Origin: Variovorax sp. PBL-E5
Lineage (GTDB): Bacteria > Pseudomonadota > Gammaproteobacteria > Burkholderiales > Burkholderiaceae_C
Length of the DNA stretch: 64,000 bases
Direction: 5' to 3'
Assembly: GCF_901827185.1 (NCBI RefSeq)
Contig: NZ_LR594671.1
Location: forward strand, 3,844,001-3,908,000
A program made the translations under genes and the position numbers. The notes beneath the pieces were generated by a model. The model worked only from the letters and a program-made list of their open reading frames with translations. It was not told the origin of the DNA and did not search any database. Shown piece by piece: positions 1 to 9,708 of this stretch. Within the stretch, counting starts at the first letter, position 1. Every line of letters begins with the position of its first letter.

Positions 1-2
1 AG

Positions 3-842
3 GTGGCGATCGCCGTGGTCGGCGCGATGGAGCCAACGTTGCGGCAGGCCGAGGCGCGGCGCGTCAGGCGCAAGCGGCCAGACAGCCTCCACGCATACGA
101 AATCGTGCTGCAGGCGCAGGCCGACGTCTTCTCGGGCATGCCCGAGCCCTCCACCCGGGCACTGGGGCTGCTCGGTCGCGCGCTGGCGCTCGAGCCGGGC
201 TATGCCCTGGCGCATGCCTATGCCGCGATGTGCTACCACAATCGGTTCCTGCGCGGCGGGCTCGACGAAGCCGACCGCGAGGCCTCGATCGGTCACGCCC
301 GGTCGGCGATGGCGAACGGCCAGGATGACGCGCTCGCGCTGACGTTCGCCGGCTTCTCGATGGGCATGGATGCACACGATCGCGCGGCGGCGTCGGCGGC
401 CTTCGATGCCGCACTCGCGATCAGCCCGTCGAGCGCGCTGACGTACATCCTCGGCAGCGTGGTGTTCGGCTGGTCAGGGCAGGTGCAGCGGGCGATCGAA
501 TGGGGCGAGAAGGGCCTGCGGCTGAGCCCCTTCGATGGCTGGGCCTTCGCAGCCTGGCACTCGATTGTCCTCGGGCAGTTCGCGTCTGGCCGCTTCGATG
601 CGGCTGCCGAAGCCGCGACCCGGGCAATCCAGGCTAACCCGGCGCACAGCATCTCGTACATGCTGCAGGCCGCGGCGCTAGCCGGGCTTGGCAGGATCGA
701 CGACGCGCGCAAAGCCGCTGCCACGGTGATGAACCTGCAGCCGAACTTTCGATACGGGCGGCAGTTCGCGGGCGTGGACTGCGAGCTGGCTCTTGCCGCC
801 GCGTTGGGCGTCGCCCTCGTCGCCGCAGGTTTGCAGGAGTAA
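3..842 (+). CDS. TPR-repeat C-terminal part of a cyclase/CadC-like signalling protein (5'-truncated by window edge)
   Basis: The reading frame is open at the left edge, so only the C-terminal 279 or so residues are visible. They form tandem TPR-like helical pairs (for example ALALEPGYALAHAYAAMCY near residues 55-75, and again near residues 125-160 and 200-240). Such a TPR tail follows adenylate/guanylate cyclase or winged-helix sensor domains in many beta-proteobacterial proteins, and the ending (FAGVDCELALAAALGVAL) resembles that class. The catalytic or DNA-binding half is outside the window, so the exact family is inferred. The first visible codon is GTG at position 3, but it is unlikely to be the true start. 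The gene is followed by about 600 bases without an intact gene. Confidence 0.7.
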   Translation: MAIAVVGAMEPTLRQAEARRVRRKRPDSLHAYEIVLQAQADVFSGMPEPSTRALGLLGRALALEPGYALAHAYAAMCYHNRFLRGGLDEADREASIGHARSAMANGQDDALALTFAGFSMGMDAHDRAAASAAFDAALAISPSSALTYILGSVVFGWSGQVQRAIEWGEKGLRLSPFDGWAFAAWHSIVLGQFASGRFDAAAEAATRAIQANPAHSISYMLQAAALAGLGRIDDARKAAATVMNLQPNFRYGRQFAGVDCELALAAALGVALVAAGLQE

Positions 843-1439
843 GGGACCGGGGGCATGGAAAATGTTCGGCCCCTACGCTGCATCGACCAGTTGAATCCGC
901 CAGCCACAGCCACCCATTCAGTGGGACCCTTGATGCAAACATCTACTAACTACGGCAATTGTTGAAATTATCGATGGCGACCTGGGTTATGAAGGGGTCT
1001 TGCACGACGACCCTGCGAGCCGTTGCAGCCTCGGTTTGGCGGAGACCAAAGCCGTTACCAATGGAGTGCTCCGAGGTGAACCTCAACGAGTCCAAGTACC
1101 CGATGCGAAAGCGTGTCAGCTCGCGTTCTACTTTCGAGAATAGGGGGCATCACTTGGAACCGCATCACGCTATGTTGAACGCCCGCTTCGGAGAAAACTG
1201 TACAGCTGGTTAGGGCCCCAACCGGCTATACGACGCGCTCCACAACGGTCCTTCAGCCACTCAGATCAGAAGCGATCGCAAGCCGCCCATATAGCCCCGG
1301 TGAAGCGGCAAGTCCGGCGCGACACGCCGACCGTGCAGCACAGGGACGCAGGCTACGACGGCTTCGGCCAGTGGCTGCGCGCACTTCGGGACTGGCCGAT
1401 GGCGCAGGGCGCTTTCTGGGCGAGGAAGAACACCGTCGA
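843..1439. other. Gene-poor, lower-GC strip with possible gene remnants
   Basis: About 600 bases contain no convincing intact gene. Base composition between about 930 and 1210 is visibly more AT-rich than in the neighbours. One frame (934-1143, plus strand) is open for 69 codons and reads like protein (includes GDLGYEGVLHDDP and GLAETKAVTNGVL), but it has no ATG or GTG start and no ribosome-binding site, so it looks like the tail of a lost gene. A second short frame (1300-1464, plus strand, GTG start; includes GFGQWLRALRDW) overlaps the pseudogene on the other strand. I could not assign either to a family. Confidence 0.5.
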
Positions 1440-1587
1440 TCACCCTGCCCGCTCGACCCATTGAGCGCGCCAGGCGGGCGCCTCGAAGGGATCCGCAAAG
1501 TACTGAATCTCGCGCGCCACCTCGCCATCGCGGAACTCCCGTCCAATGTCGATCGATCGCGATCCGGATGTCCTGCGCTTCCATCAT
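1440..1587 (-). pseudogene. Internally deleted, frameshifted SnoaL/NTF2-like gene
   Basis: The minus strand starts with a good ribosome-binding site (GGAGG) and ATG ATG, reading [15 protein letters not shown], a typical start for a SnoaL-like (nuclear transport factor 2 fold) protein. Right after this the sequence continues in another frame with REFRDGEVAREIQYFADPF and ends APAWRAQWVERAG-stop, the typical C-terminus of the same family. About 90-100 central residues are missing and the junction is out of frame, so this is a deletion remnant. Its ATGATG overlaps the TGA of the upstream glycosyltransferase, showing that it was the last gene of that operon. Confidence 0.75.
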
Positions 1588-2654
1588 CGACCTCCAATGC
1601 GAGTCTGCTCACCGAGCGCCGCCGCAACGCGCATCGCACTCCCGGCCCAGGTCGGCAGCCGCAAGCGCGCAGTCCACGCGCCCTCGGCGAGTCGCGCGCG
1701 CGATGCAGGATCATCCAGCAAGCGCTGCAACGCCGCCCGCAGCGCGGCCGCATCGCCCGGCGCGACCAGCACGCCCGCATCGGCGGGCACCGTGTCGGGG
1801 ATGGCGCCCGCGGTCGTGCCGAGCACCGGAATTCCGCGCGCCAGTGCCTCGGCCAGCGCCATGCCATAGCCTTCGTGAAAAGAAGGCAGCACGAAGAGAT
1901 CCGAGCCCGCGTAGAGCGGCTGCAGTCCGGCCTCGTCGAGTTCGCCGTGCAGCACGACGCGCCCGCGCAGGCCATGGCGCTCGATGGCCGCATCGACCTC
2001 CCGCGCGCAGGCTGCGTCCATGGTGAGGCTGCCGGCGCAACGCAGGGTCCAGCGCCGGTCCTTCAATCCGGCGAGCGCTTCGACCAGAAGCCGGTGGCCC
2101 TTGCGCGGCGTCACGCTCGCCACGCACAGCAGCGACAGCGCATCGTCGGCGCCCGAGCCGGTCGCAAGCGGTGCCGGATCGGTCCCCGGCTCCGCCACGA
2201 CGATGTGCGATGCGGGCACGTCGAAGCCGGCCAGTGCACGCGCGGTCGATGGGCTGGTGACGATCACGCAGCGGGCGGTCGCGAGCGCGCGTTTCTCGCT
2301 GTCGAACAGTGCGCGTTTCTGCGCTGCAGACAGCCCCGTTTCGAGCGCGAGCGGATGGTGCACCAGCGCGATCCATCGAAGGCGCTGCGCATGCCGTTGC
2401 GCCATCTCCGCCATCGCGCCGAACGCCAGTCCGTCGACCACCACGCAACTGTGATCGGGCAAGGCTTCGACCACGCGCTTCGTCTGCGCGATCGCGTCGG
2501 TCCCCGGCATGGGATAGCCCTCGCCCAGCGAATGCACATCGACCTGCCAGCGCAGCGCGCGAAGCCCCTCGATGATGCGGCGGTCGTAGGAATAGCCGCC
2601 GGTGCGCGTGCCGAGCTCGCCCGGCACGAGAAAGCTGCAGCGCAAGGCCGTCAC
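1584..2654 (-). CDS. Family 4 glycosyltransferase
   Basis: This 356-residue protein has the GT-B layout of family 4 glycosyltransferases. It has an N-terminal acceptor domain starting [18 protein letters not shown], a central [17 protein letters not shown] segment (about residues 180-195) and the donor-binding [20 protein letters not shown] motif (about 265-285) with the conserved E-x7-E pattern. It should transfer a nucleotide-activated sugar; the acceptor is unknown. The start is a GTG at 2654 overlapping the TGA of the upstream PTPS-like gene (GTGA), and its own TGA overlaps the ATGATG of the pseudogene, so the three were one translationally coupled operon. A longer frame reaches further upstream but would overlap the PTPS-like gene and lacks family similarity. 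Confidence 0.85.
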   Translation of the reverse strand: MTALRCSFLVPGELGTRTGGYSYDRRIIEGLRALRWQVDVHSLGEGYPMPGTDAIAQTKRVVEALPDHSCVVVDGLAFGAMAEMAQRHAQRLRWIALVHHPLALETGLSAAQKRALFDSEKRALATARCVIVTSPSTARALAGFDVPASHIVVAEPGTDPAPLATGSGADDALSLLCVASVTPRKGHRLLVEALAGLKDRRWTLRCAGSLTMDAACAREVDAAIERHGLRGRVVLHGELDEAGLQPLYAGSDLFVLPSFHEGYGMALAEALARGIPVLGTTAGAIPDTVPADAGVLVAPGDAAALRAALQRLLDDPASRARLAEGAWTARLRLPTWAGSAMRVAAALGEQTRIGGR

Positions 2655-3061
2655 GGTCTCGCCGGCAAGGCGCCTTCGTAGGCGGCCCATGCCACATGCG
2701 ATTCGTTGAGCGTCACGCGCAGGCCCGCAAGCCCGCTCGCATGCGGCCCGAGCCGGCCCGCATCGATGCATGCCGCAACGCGATCGAAGATCACGCGCGC
2801 CATGAATTCGGTGGTGGTGTTGCGCCCTGCGAAGGCCGGGTCCTCGTCGAGGTTGCGCAGGTTCAGCTCGCCGAGCACGCTCTTCAGCACCTCGGTCGCC
2901 AGCGCGATGTCGACCACCACGCCGTCGGCATCGAGTTCGGTGCGGCGCAGCTCGAGATCGACCACGTAGGTCGCCCCATGCAGGCGCTGCGCAGGGCCGA
3001 ACACCGCGCCGCGGAAGCTGTGGGCGATCATGAAATGGTCACGGACGTTGACGCTGTACAT
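2651..3061 (-). CDS. Degenerate 6-pyruvoyl-tetrahydropterin synthase / QueD-fold protein
   Basis: The 136-residue length, the N-terminal DHFMIAHSF motif and the C-terminal [13 protein letters not shown] segment place this in the PTPS/6-carboxytetrahydropterin synthase fold. Several residues needed for canonical activity are changed. The family HGH zinc motif is HGA (H28, A30), so one of three zinc ligands is lost. The catalytic Cys position three to four residues before it is Ala24, and the Asp-His of the LDH-x-x-LN motif is Asn67-Leu68. The conserved Glu near the C-terminus is kept. The gene sits between an MDR dehydrogenase and a glycosyltransferase on the same strand. It may bind a pterin-like or sugar-like ligand and act differently from QueD; that is inference. 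Confidence 0.8.
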   Translation of the reverse strand: MYSVNVRDHFMIAHSFRGAVFGPAQRLHGATYVVDLELRRTELDADGVVVDIALATEVLKSVLGELNLRNLDEDPAFAGRNTTTEFMARVIFDRVAACIDAGRLGPHASGLAGLRVTLNESHVAWAAYEGALPARP

Positions 3062-3094
3062 GGGCTGGTTCCAGGCAAGAGAAGTGAGAGAAGT

Positions 3095-4093
<999 letters not shown>

Positions 4094-4132
4094 GCTGCCT
4101 TTTTTCAAGTGCCCGCCTGTCGCGAGCGATCC

Positions 4133-4903
4133 ATGTTGTTCAAGCCACTGGCGACCGATCTTAAGACGACACCCGTCGCGCGGCGGGGCGCGCGGCGCGC
4201 CGCCGCGGCCTGCTTCGTGCTGCTGTGCGTGCTGGCCGGCGGCATGGCGGCGGCCCATGGCGCCAGTCCCTGGTTTCCGCTCAAGGCCGCGGCCGTCTAC
4301 GGGTTGGCGATCGCAGTCCTGCTGCAAGCGCTCGACGCCGATGCGCAACTGGCGCGCTTCGGTCCGGCCAACGGCGTCACGTTGCTGCGCCTGTCGCTGG
4401 TCGCGCTGCTGGCCGCCGTGATCGGCGAACCGGTGGGCGACGCATCGCGCGCGGCCTGGACCGTGGTCGTGATCGCGACAATCGCCGCGCTGCTCGACGC
4501 GGCGGACGGCCCGCTGGCACGCGCCACCGGCATGGCCAGCGCCTTCGGCGCGCGCTTCGACATGGAGACCGATGCGCTGCTGACGCTGGTGCTGTCGCTG
4601 CTGCTCATGCATTTCGGCAAGGTCGGCGCCTGGATCCTCGCGGCCGGGCTGATGCGCTACGCGTTCGTGCTCGCGATGCGCGCCTGGCCCTGGCTGCAGG
4701 CGCCGCTGGCGCCGAGCCTGCGGCGCAAGACGATCTGCGTGGTGCAGATCACGAGCCTGATCGTGTGCCTCGCGCCGATCGTGCCGCGGCCATGGACCAC
4801 GCTCATCGCCGCCGCCAGCCTTGCGCTGCTCGCCGCCTCCTTCGGCGCGGACATCATGCTGCTGGCGCGCCGGCGGCAACCTTGCGCGGTGGGTGGCGCA
4901 TGA
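4133..4903 (+). CDS. CDP-alcohol phosphatidyltransferase family membrane protein
   Basis: A 256-residue integral membrane protein. Its signature D-x2-DG-x2-AR-x8-G-x3-D-x3-D is perfectly kept from Asp122 to Asp147 (DAADGPLAR, then G139, D143 and D147). Enzymes of this class transfer a phosphoalcohol from a CDP-alcohol onto a second alcohol, as in phospholipid or inositol phospholipid synthesis. About six hydrophobic segments are visible. The ATG at 4133 was chosen because it keeps the first membrane segment and lies just outside the divergent gene. The TGA overlaps the ATG of the sulfatase-like gene (ATGA), so the two are coupled. Which alcohol is used cannot be told. Confidence 0.85.
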   Translation: MLFKPLATDLKTTPVARRGARRAAAACFVLLCVLAGGMAAAHGASPWFPLKAAAVYGLAIAVLLQALDADAQLARFGPANGVTLLRLSLVALLAAVIGEPVGDASRAAWTVVVIATIAALLDAADGPLARATGMASAFGARFDMETDALLTLVLSLLLMHFGKVGAWILAAGLMRYAFVLAMRAWPWLQAPLAPSLRRKTICVVQITSLIVCLAPIVPRPWTTLIAAASLALLAASFGADIMLLARRRQPCAVGGA

Positions 4904-6552
4904 AGGCACGCGAGCGCGAGGCGTCGACGGGCTGGGCCGTCTGGCTGCTGCGCTTCGGCGCCGCCTTTCTCATCCTCAACGGACTTCTGACGCTCGACAA
5001 CCTCGACGGCACGCTGTGGCCGCGGCCGACGCTGCGGCTGTCCTTCGAGCTCTGCATGGCGGTGCTGGTGCTGATGCCGTGGGTCGCGCTGCGCGGCCGG
5101 GCCGGGGCCGGCGTGCTGCGTGCGCTGGCCGCCATCACCACCGTCTGGGCGACCGCGCGCTACCTCGATGTCACCGTGCGCGCGGTGTTCGGCCGGCCGG
5201 TCAATCTCTATTGGGACGGCCGGCATGTGGCGGCGCTGCTTCGGATGGGCGATGTCGCGGGGTGGCAGGCCGGCCTCGGCGCCGTCGCAGCCATCGTCGT
5301 CATCTGGCTCGTGGATGCCGTCGCGCACCGGTGCTGGCAATCGATGGCGCGCACGCTGGCCTGGCCCCCGCCGCGGCCGGCGGTCGGGCTCGCGGGTGTG
5401 CTGCTGCTGGCGAGCTTCGCGGTCCATGGATGGAGCGGGCTCGACACGCGCTGGTTCTTCTCGATCCCGGTCGCGCCGACGATCGCGCGCCAGGCCGCGC
5501 TGCTGACCCGCCAGCTGCTGCCGGGCCAGGTGGCTTCGCAGCTGTCGGCCAGTCCCGCGTTCGAGGCGACCAACCTGGCCAGCCTTCATGGCGCCGACGT
5601 GCTGCTGATCTTTGCCGAGTCCTATGGTGTCTGCACGCTCGACGATCCGCAGCAGGCCGCGCAGCTCGCGCCGGCGCGCGCGCAGTTCGCCGAGGCGCTG
5701 AAGGACGGCGGGCGGCAGGTGGTGTCGGCGCGCTTTCGTTCGCCGACCTATGGCGGCGGCTCGTGGCTCGCGCATGCCGCGCTGCTGAGCGGCGTCGACA
5801 CGCGCGACCCGGGCGACTACGAGCTGCTGCTGTCCACCGACCGGCCGACGCTGGTGCGGCATTTCCGGCAGCACGGGTACCGCACGGTGAACTGGATGCC
5901 CGGCCTGCAGCGCCCCTGGCCCGAAGGCAGCTTCTACGGCTTCGACCGCTACGCCGATGCGAACAACATGGGCTACCGCGGCCCGCCCTTCGGCTACTGG
6001 CATATCCCGGACCAAGCCTCGATGGCACTGCTGCAGGCGCAGGAACTGGCCGTGCCAGCCGGGCAGCGCCCGCCGCGCTTCATCGTGTTCCCGACGCTGG
6101 CCAGCCATGCGCCCTTTCGTCCGCTGGCGCCCTACGTGGCGGATTGGGCGCGGCTGCTGCGCGACGACGCCTACACGTCGGAACAGGCCGCAGAGGCCGA
6201 GGCCGAGCCGGTGTCGTGGCTCGAGCCGGTGCCGGCCTATGTGGCCTCGCTGCGCTACACCTTCCGCTGGCTCGGCGACTACCTCGCGGGCCACGCGCCG
6301 GCGAAGCTCGTGACGATCGTGATCGGCGACCACCAGCCGCTGGCCAGCGTCAGCGGCAAGAATGCGTCGTGGGACGTGCCGGTCCACATCATCAGCGCCG
6401 ACACCGCACTGCTCCAGCGCTTCGAGGCGCTCGGCTTCACGCCGGGGCTGTTGCCGATGCAGCCTGCCACGGCCGGCATGCAGGCGCTCGCGCCGCTGCT
6501 GCTGCGCGCCTTCGACGGCCCGGCGCGCGACCCCGCGAGCGCGGCCGAATAG
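4900..6552 (+). CDS. Membrane-anchored sulfatase-like hydrolase/phosphotransferase
   Basis: This 550-residue protein has about five N-terminal transmembrane segments (to about residue 200) and a periplasmic alkaline-phosphatase-superfamily domain. Metal and active-site landmarks are [12 protein letters not shown] (Glu240), [18 protein letters not shown] (candidate nucleophile Ser288 where relatives usually have Thr), SHAPF (His403) and VIGDHQPL (Asp477-His478). LtaS, MdoB and phosphoethanolamine transferases share this arrangement and move phospho-head groups onto envelope glycans or lipids. It overlaps the CDP-alcohol phosphatidyltransferase gene, so a phospholipid-derived donor made by that partner is plausible. 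A true sulfatase role is less likely because no Cys/Ser-x-Pro-x-Arg maturation motif is seen. Confidence 0.8.
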   Translation: MKAREREASTGWAVWLLRFGAAFLILNGLLTLDNLDGTLWPRPTLRLSFELCMAVLVLMPWVALRGRAGAGVLRALAAITTVWATARYLDVTVRAVFGRPVNLYWDGRHVAALLRMGDVAGWQAGLGAVAAIVVIWLVDAVAHRCWQSMARTLAWPPPRPAVGLAGVLLLASFAVHGWSGLDTRWFFSIPVAPTIARQAALLTRQLLPGQVASQLSASPAFEATNLASLHGADVLLIFAESYGVCTLDDPQQAAQLAPARAQFAEALKDGGRQVVSARFRSPTYGGGSWLAHAALLSGVDTRDPGDYELLLSTDRPTLVRHFRQHGYRTVNWMPGLQRPWPEGSFYGFDRYADANNMGYRGPPFGYWHIPDQASMALLQAQELAVPAGQRPPRFIVFPTLASHAPFRPLAPYVADWARLLRDDAYTSEQAAEAEAEPVSWLEPVPAYVASLRYTFRWLGDYLAGHAPAKLVTIVIGDHQPLASVSGKNASWDVPVHIISADTALLQRFEALGFTPGLLPMQPATAGMQALAPLLLRAFDGPARDPASAAE

Positions 6553-6621
6553 CCGCGTCAGCGCCGCATTCCGCGCAATAGTTCACGCACGCCGCGCGGC
6601 TTCCCTGATAGCCTGTGGTCC

Positions 6622-6849
6622 ATGCGCGCCATCATCCTTCTCGCCAACATCGCCGTGCTGGCCATCGCCTTCTGGCTGGCTTCGTTCACCGGGCTGCTGA
6701 TCGCCGGCGTGCTGTGTTTCGTGCTGATCGCCGCCGTCTTCGCGCTCTCCATGGCCCGGACGGAGGCCCGCGAATCGCGCGACATGCAGCGCGCGATGGG
6801 CCGCAACACGACCTTCCTCGCCGGGCTGTGGAGCCCGCGCAAGCGCTGA
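6622..6849 (+). CDS. Small two-helix inner-membrane protein of unknown function
   Basis: A 75-residue protein beginning MRAIILLANIAVLAIAFW with two closely spaced hydrophobic segments (about residues 3-20 and 24-43) and a charged cytoplasmic tail (MARTEARESRDMQRAMG). The reading frame is compact and has strong GC bias at third positions. It ends 13 bases before the convergent XdhC-family gene. No function can be assigned; it is unlikely to belong to the preceding operon, since 69 bases separate them. Confidence 0.6.
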   Translation: MRAIILLANIAVLAIAFWLASFTGLLIAGVLCFVLIAAVFALSMARTEARESRDMQRAMGRNTTFLAGLWSPRKR

Positions 6850-6862
6850 GCGCGAACCCTTC

Positions 6863-7870
6863 TCAGACTGCGGCCGACTTGGCCACCGCCACATCGGCTT
6901 CCCGCGGCAGCGCGACGCTGTTCTTCACCGCCAGGATCTCGGCCATCACGCTCACCGCGATCTCGGGCGGTGTCTTGCTGCCGATGTAGATGCCGATCGG
7001 GCCGCGCAGGCGCGCCAGCGAGGCCTCGGTCTGCTCGAAGTGCTCGATCATGCGTTCGCGCCGCGCCTCGGCATTGCGGCGCGAGCCGATCGCGCCGACA
7101 TAGAAGGCCTCGCTGTCCAGCGCTTCCAGCAAGGCGAGGTCGTCGAGCTTGGGATCGTGCGTCAGCGCGACCACGCAGGTACGGCGGTCGGGGCGGAAGG
7201 CGGTCACCGCGTCGTCGGGCATTTCGGTGCTCATCGTCACGCCGGGCAGCGACCATGCGGTGCGGTATTCGGCGCGCGGGTCGCACAGGGTGACCGCGAA
7301 GCCGCTGAACTTGGCCATCGTCGCGAGGTATTCGGCCAGCTGGCCGGCGCCGATCAGCAGCATGCGGTATTCGGGCCCGAAGGTGTTGGTCAGTTCCTTG
7401 TCGTCGACGCAGAGTTCGGCCGGCGACGTCGCCTCGGCCAGGCGCACTGCCCCGTCCGCCAGCACCACCGTGCGCTGCATCAGCCGCCCCTGTTCGAGCG
7501 ACGCGACCAGCGTCGCCAGCGATGCCGCATCGGGGTCGTATTCGAGCAGCAGTTCCAGCGTGCCGCCGCAGGGCAGGCCGAAGCGGTGCGCCTCGTCGGC
7601 GGTGATGCCGTACTTGACGAAGGCCGGCGCGCCGGTCGGCATCTCGACTTCGGCGCCGTGGGCACGGCTGTAGCGCGCGATCAGGTCGTCCTCGATGCAG
7701 CCACCCGAGACCGAGCCGACCACGGCGCCGTCGTCGGCCAGCGCCATGATCGAACCGATGGGCCGCGGCGACGAGCCCCAGGTCCGCACCACGGTCGTGA
7801 GCAGTGCGCGGCGGCCGGCCTGCCGCCAGTCGCGCAGGGTGCGCAACACCATCACGTCGAGGTTTTCCAT
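6863..7870 (-). CDS. XdhC/CoxI-family molybdenum cofactor insertion protein
   Basis: A 335-residue protein with the XdhC_CoxI N-terminal domain (GSVSGGCIEDDLIARY, about residues 52-67) and a C-terminal Rossmann domain (MLLIGAGQLAEYLATMA, about 168-184; FYVGAIGSRRNAEARRERM further on). XdhC-type proteins bind molybdopterin, promote its sulfuration and insert it into xanthine-dehydrogenase-family enzymes in the cytoplasm. It is the last gene of the cox operon, starting 5 bases after coxG ends. It presumably matures the large subunit encoded at 11467-13899. Confidence 0.88.
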   Translation of the reverse strand: MENLDVMVLRTLRDWRQAGRRALLTTVVRTWGSSPRPIGSIMALADDGAVVGSVSGGCIEDDLIARYSRAHGAEVEMPTGAPAFVKYGITADEAHRFGLPCGGTLELLLEYDPDAASLATLVASLEQGRLMQRTVVLADGAVRLAEATSPAELCVDDKELTNTFGPEYRMLLIGAGQLAEYLATMAKFSGFAVTLCDPRAEYRTAWSLPGVTMSTEMPDDAVTAFRPDRRTCVVALTHDPKLDDLALLEALDSEAFYVGAIGSRRNAEARRERMIEHFEQTEASLARLRGPIGIYIGSKTPPEIAVSVMAEILAVKNSVALPREADVAVAKSAAV

Positions 7871-7875
7871 GGCGT

Positions 7876-8469
7876 CTATTCCGAGGCTTTGTCGTCCGGC
7901 TTGTCGGCCTTCCTGCCGATGCCCAGCTTCTGCATGAAGCCGGCCACGGCGCCGGTCTTTTCCGCCGCGGGCGCGGCGGCTTGCGCAGTGTCCGCTTCGG
8001 CGGCCGGCGGCGGACCGTAGCGGCTCTGCATCTCGGCCTCGAAGCGCTTGAAGAAATCGTCGGCGGTCGACTTGGCGGCGCCGTCGATCAGGCGCTGGCC
8101 GAGCTGCGCGATCTTGCCGCCGACCTGCGCGTTGACGGTGTAGTCGAGTTCGCAGCCTTCAGCGCCGTCGGCGACCGGCTTGAGCGACACGCTCGACGAA
8201 CCCTTCGCGAAGCCGGCCACGCCGCCCTGCCCTTCGAACGAGAGCCGGTAGCTGTCGGGCGGCGTGATGTCGGCCAGCGTGACCTTGCCGTTGAACTTGG
8301 CCGACACCGGGCCGATCTTGACCGCCAGCGCGACGGTGTACTGGTTGTCGCCGGTGAGCTCGAACTTGTCGCAGCCGGGGATGCATTTGCGCAAGGTCTC
8401 CGGATCGTTGAGCGCTTCCCAGGCCTGCTGCTGCGTGATGCCGAGCCGGCGGTTGCCGAGCATTTCCAT
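7876..8469 (-). CDS. coxG: CoxG-like carbon monoxide dehydrogenase subunit G (SRPBCC fold)
   Basis: A 197-residue protein whose first 145 or so residues match the CoxG/SRPBCC family: MEMLGNRRLGITQQQAWEAL, LRKCIPGCDKFE, then SLKPVADGAEGCELDYTVN and AQVGGKIAQLGQRLIDG. In CO oxidisers CoxG helps recruit or anchor the enzyme to the inner membrane. A variable, charged C-terminal tail (about residues 150-197) follows. It lies between coxE (39 bases upstream) and the XdhC gene (5 bases downstream). Confidence 0.85.
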   Translation of the reverse strand: MEMLGNRRLGITQQQAWEALNDPETLRKCIPGCDKFELTGDNQYTVALAVKIGPVSAKFNGKVTLADITPPDSYRLSFEGQGGVAGFAKGSSSVSLKPVADGAEGCELDYTVNAQVGGKIAQLGQRLIDGAAKSTADDFFKRFEAEMQSRYGPPPAAEADTAQAAAPAAEKTGAVAGFMQKLGIGRKADKPDDKASE

Positions 8470-8508
8470 GATGGTTTCCTTGGTTGATTCGATCAGATGC
8501 CGGCGCCG

Positions 8509-9708
8509 TTATCGACCGGCCCGCATCAAGGCCGCGAGGCTCGCGGCCAGTTGTTCTAAGGCACTGAGATTGTGGACCGCCAGCATCGCATCCGCATGCC
8601 GATGCAACACCGCCGCACCGCGCGCGAGCGGCGCGTAGCCCTCGTACCTCAGCAAGGGGTTGAGCCAGAGAATGCGCCGCGAATGGCGCTTGACCCACAG
8701 CAGCTCGCGCTCCAGCGCGTCGGGCTCGCCGGTGTCGAGGCCGTCGCTGATCACCAGCACCAGCGTGCGGCGGCCCGTGAGCCGGCGCGCATGGCGTTCG
8801 CGCAGTTCGGCGAGCGACGCGCCGAAGCGCGTGCCGCCTGCGAAATCGTCGATGGCCGCGCCGGCCGCGACCAGCATCGCGTCGGTATCGGCGATGCGAA
8901 AAGCCGGCGTCAGGTCGGTCAGGCGGGTGCCGAAGGCGAACACGTCGCGCCGGCCGGAATGCCGCGTCGCCGCATGCAGGAAGGCCAGCAGCAGGCGCGC
9001 GTAGCGCTCCATCGAGCCCGACACGTCGACCAGCACCAGCAAGGGCAGCGGCTGCTTGCGCCGCGCCAGGCGCGGCAGCCGGATCATCTCGCCGCCGGTG
9101 CGTCCGGCCTCGTGCCACACGCCGGGCCAGTGCATGCGCGAATGCGCGCCCGCGTCGCCGGTCACGCGCAGCCGGCGTGCGGGAAGCCGCGGCACCGGCA
9201 GCGCGACATCGCGTGCGAGCCGCTCGACCAGCTGATACTCGGCCGCGCCGAGCGCATTGAAGTCGGCATGGTGCAGCCGCTGGCGGTCGCTCGCCGTCAT
9301 CGCGGCATCGAAGTCGACCTCGCGCTCGTTCTGCACCGGCTGCACCGACGGCCGCGGCGGCGCGAGCGCCTCGCGCACGCGCGGACGGCGCTTCGACGGC
9401 TCGGCCTTGCCTTCGGCACTCGGCAGCATCTGCGCGAGCATCTTGTTGGCGAGTTCGGGGTCGCGGAACCAGGCGTCGAACAGCTCGCGGAACACCAGCC
9501 GGTCTTCCTCGCGGCTGATCATCACCGCCTCCATCGCGGCCGCGAGGTCGGGCCGGTGGTCCACGCCCACCAGCGTGGCGGCCTCGGCCGCCAGCGCGAT
9601 GCGCATCGAGTCGGTGCGCACGCCGGCGCGGCGCAGCGCGCGGCCGAAGCCCATCATGTTGTCGGCCAGCTTGCCCCGGCGGGCGTCACCGAGCTGCTGC
9701 ACGCTCAC
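8509..9708 (-). CDS. coxE: CoxE-like von Willebrand factor A protein
   Basis: A 399-residue VWA-domain protein of the CoxE family. The MIDAS metal site is LVLVDVSGSMERYARL (about residues 225-240), followed by GTRFGASLAELRERH and VLVISDGLDTGEP. CoxE works with the AAA+ ATPase CoxD to build the unusual active site of molybdenum hydroxylases of the CO dehydrogenase type. Its ATG overlaps the coxD stop by 4 bases, which fits stoichiometric expression of the pair. Confidence 0.88.
   Translation of the reverse strand: MSVQQLGDARRGKLADNMMGFGRALRRAGVRTDSMRIALAAEAATLVGVDHRPDLAAAMEAVMISREEDRLVFRELFDAWFRDPELANKMLAQMLPSAEGKAEPSKRRPRVREALAPPRPSVQPVQNEREVDFDAAMTASDRQRLHHADFNALGAAEYQLVERLARDVALPVPRLPARRLRVTGDAGAHSRMHWPGVWHEAGRTGGEMIRLPRLARRKQPLPLLVLVDVSGSMERYARLLLAFLHAATRHSGRRDVFAFGTRLTDLTPAFRIADTDAMLVAAGAAIDDFAGGTRFGASLAELRERHARRLTGRRTLVLVISDGLDTGEPDALERELLWVKRHSRRILWLNPLLRYEGYAPLARGAAVLHRHADAMLAVHNLSALEQLAASLAALMRAGR

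Noticed and set aside
959..1213. An 84-codon open frame in the gene-poor strip
   Set aside because: Its sequence is not protein-like and it has no ribosome-binding site; the frame 934-1143 reads better but is itself a remnant.
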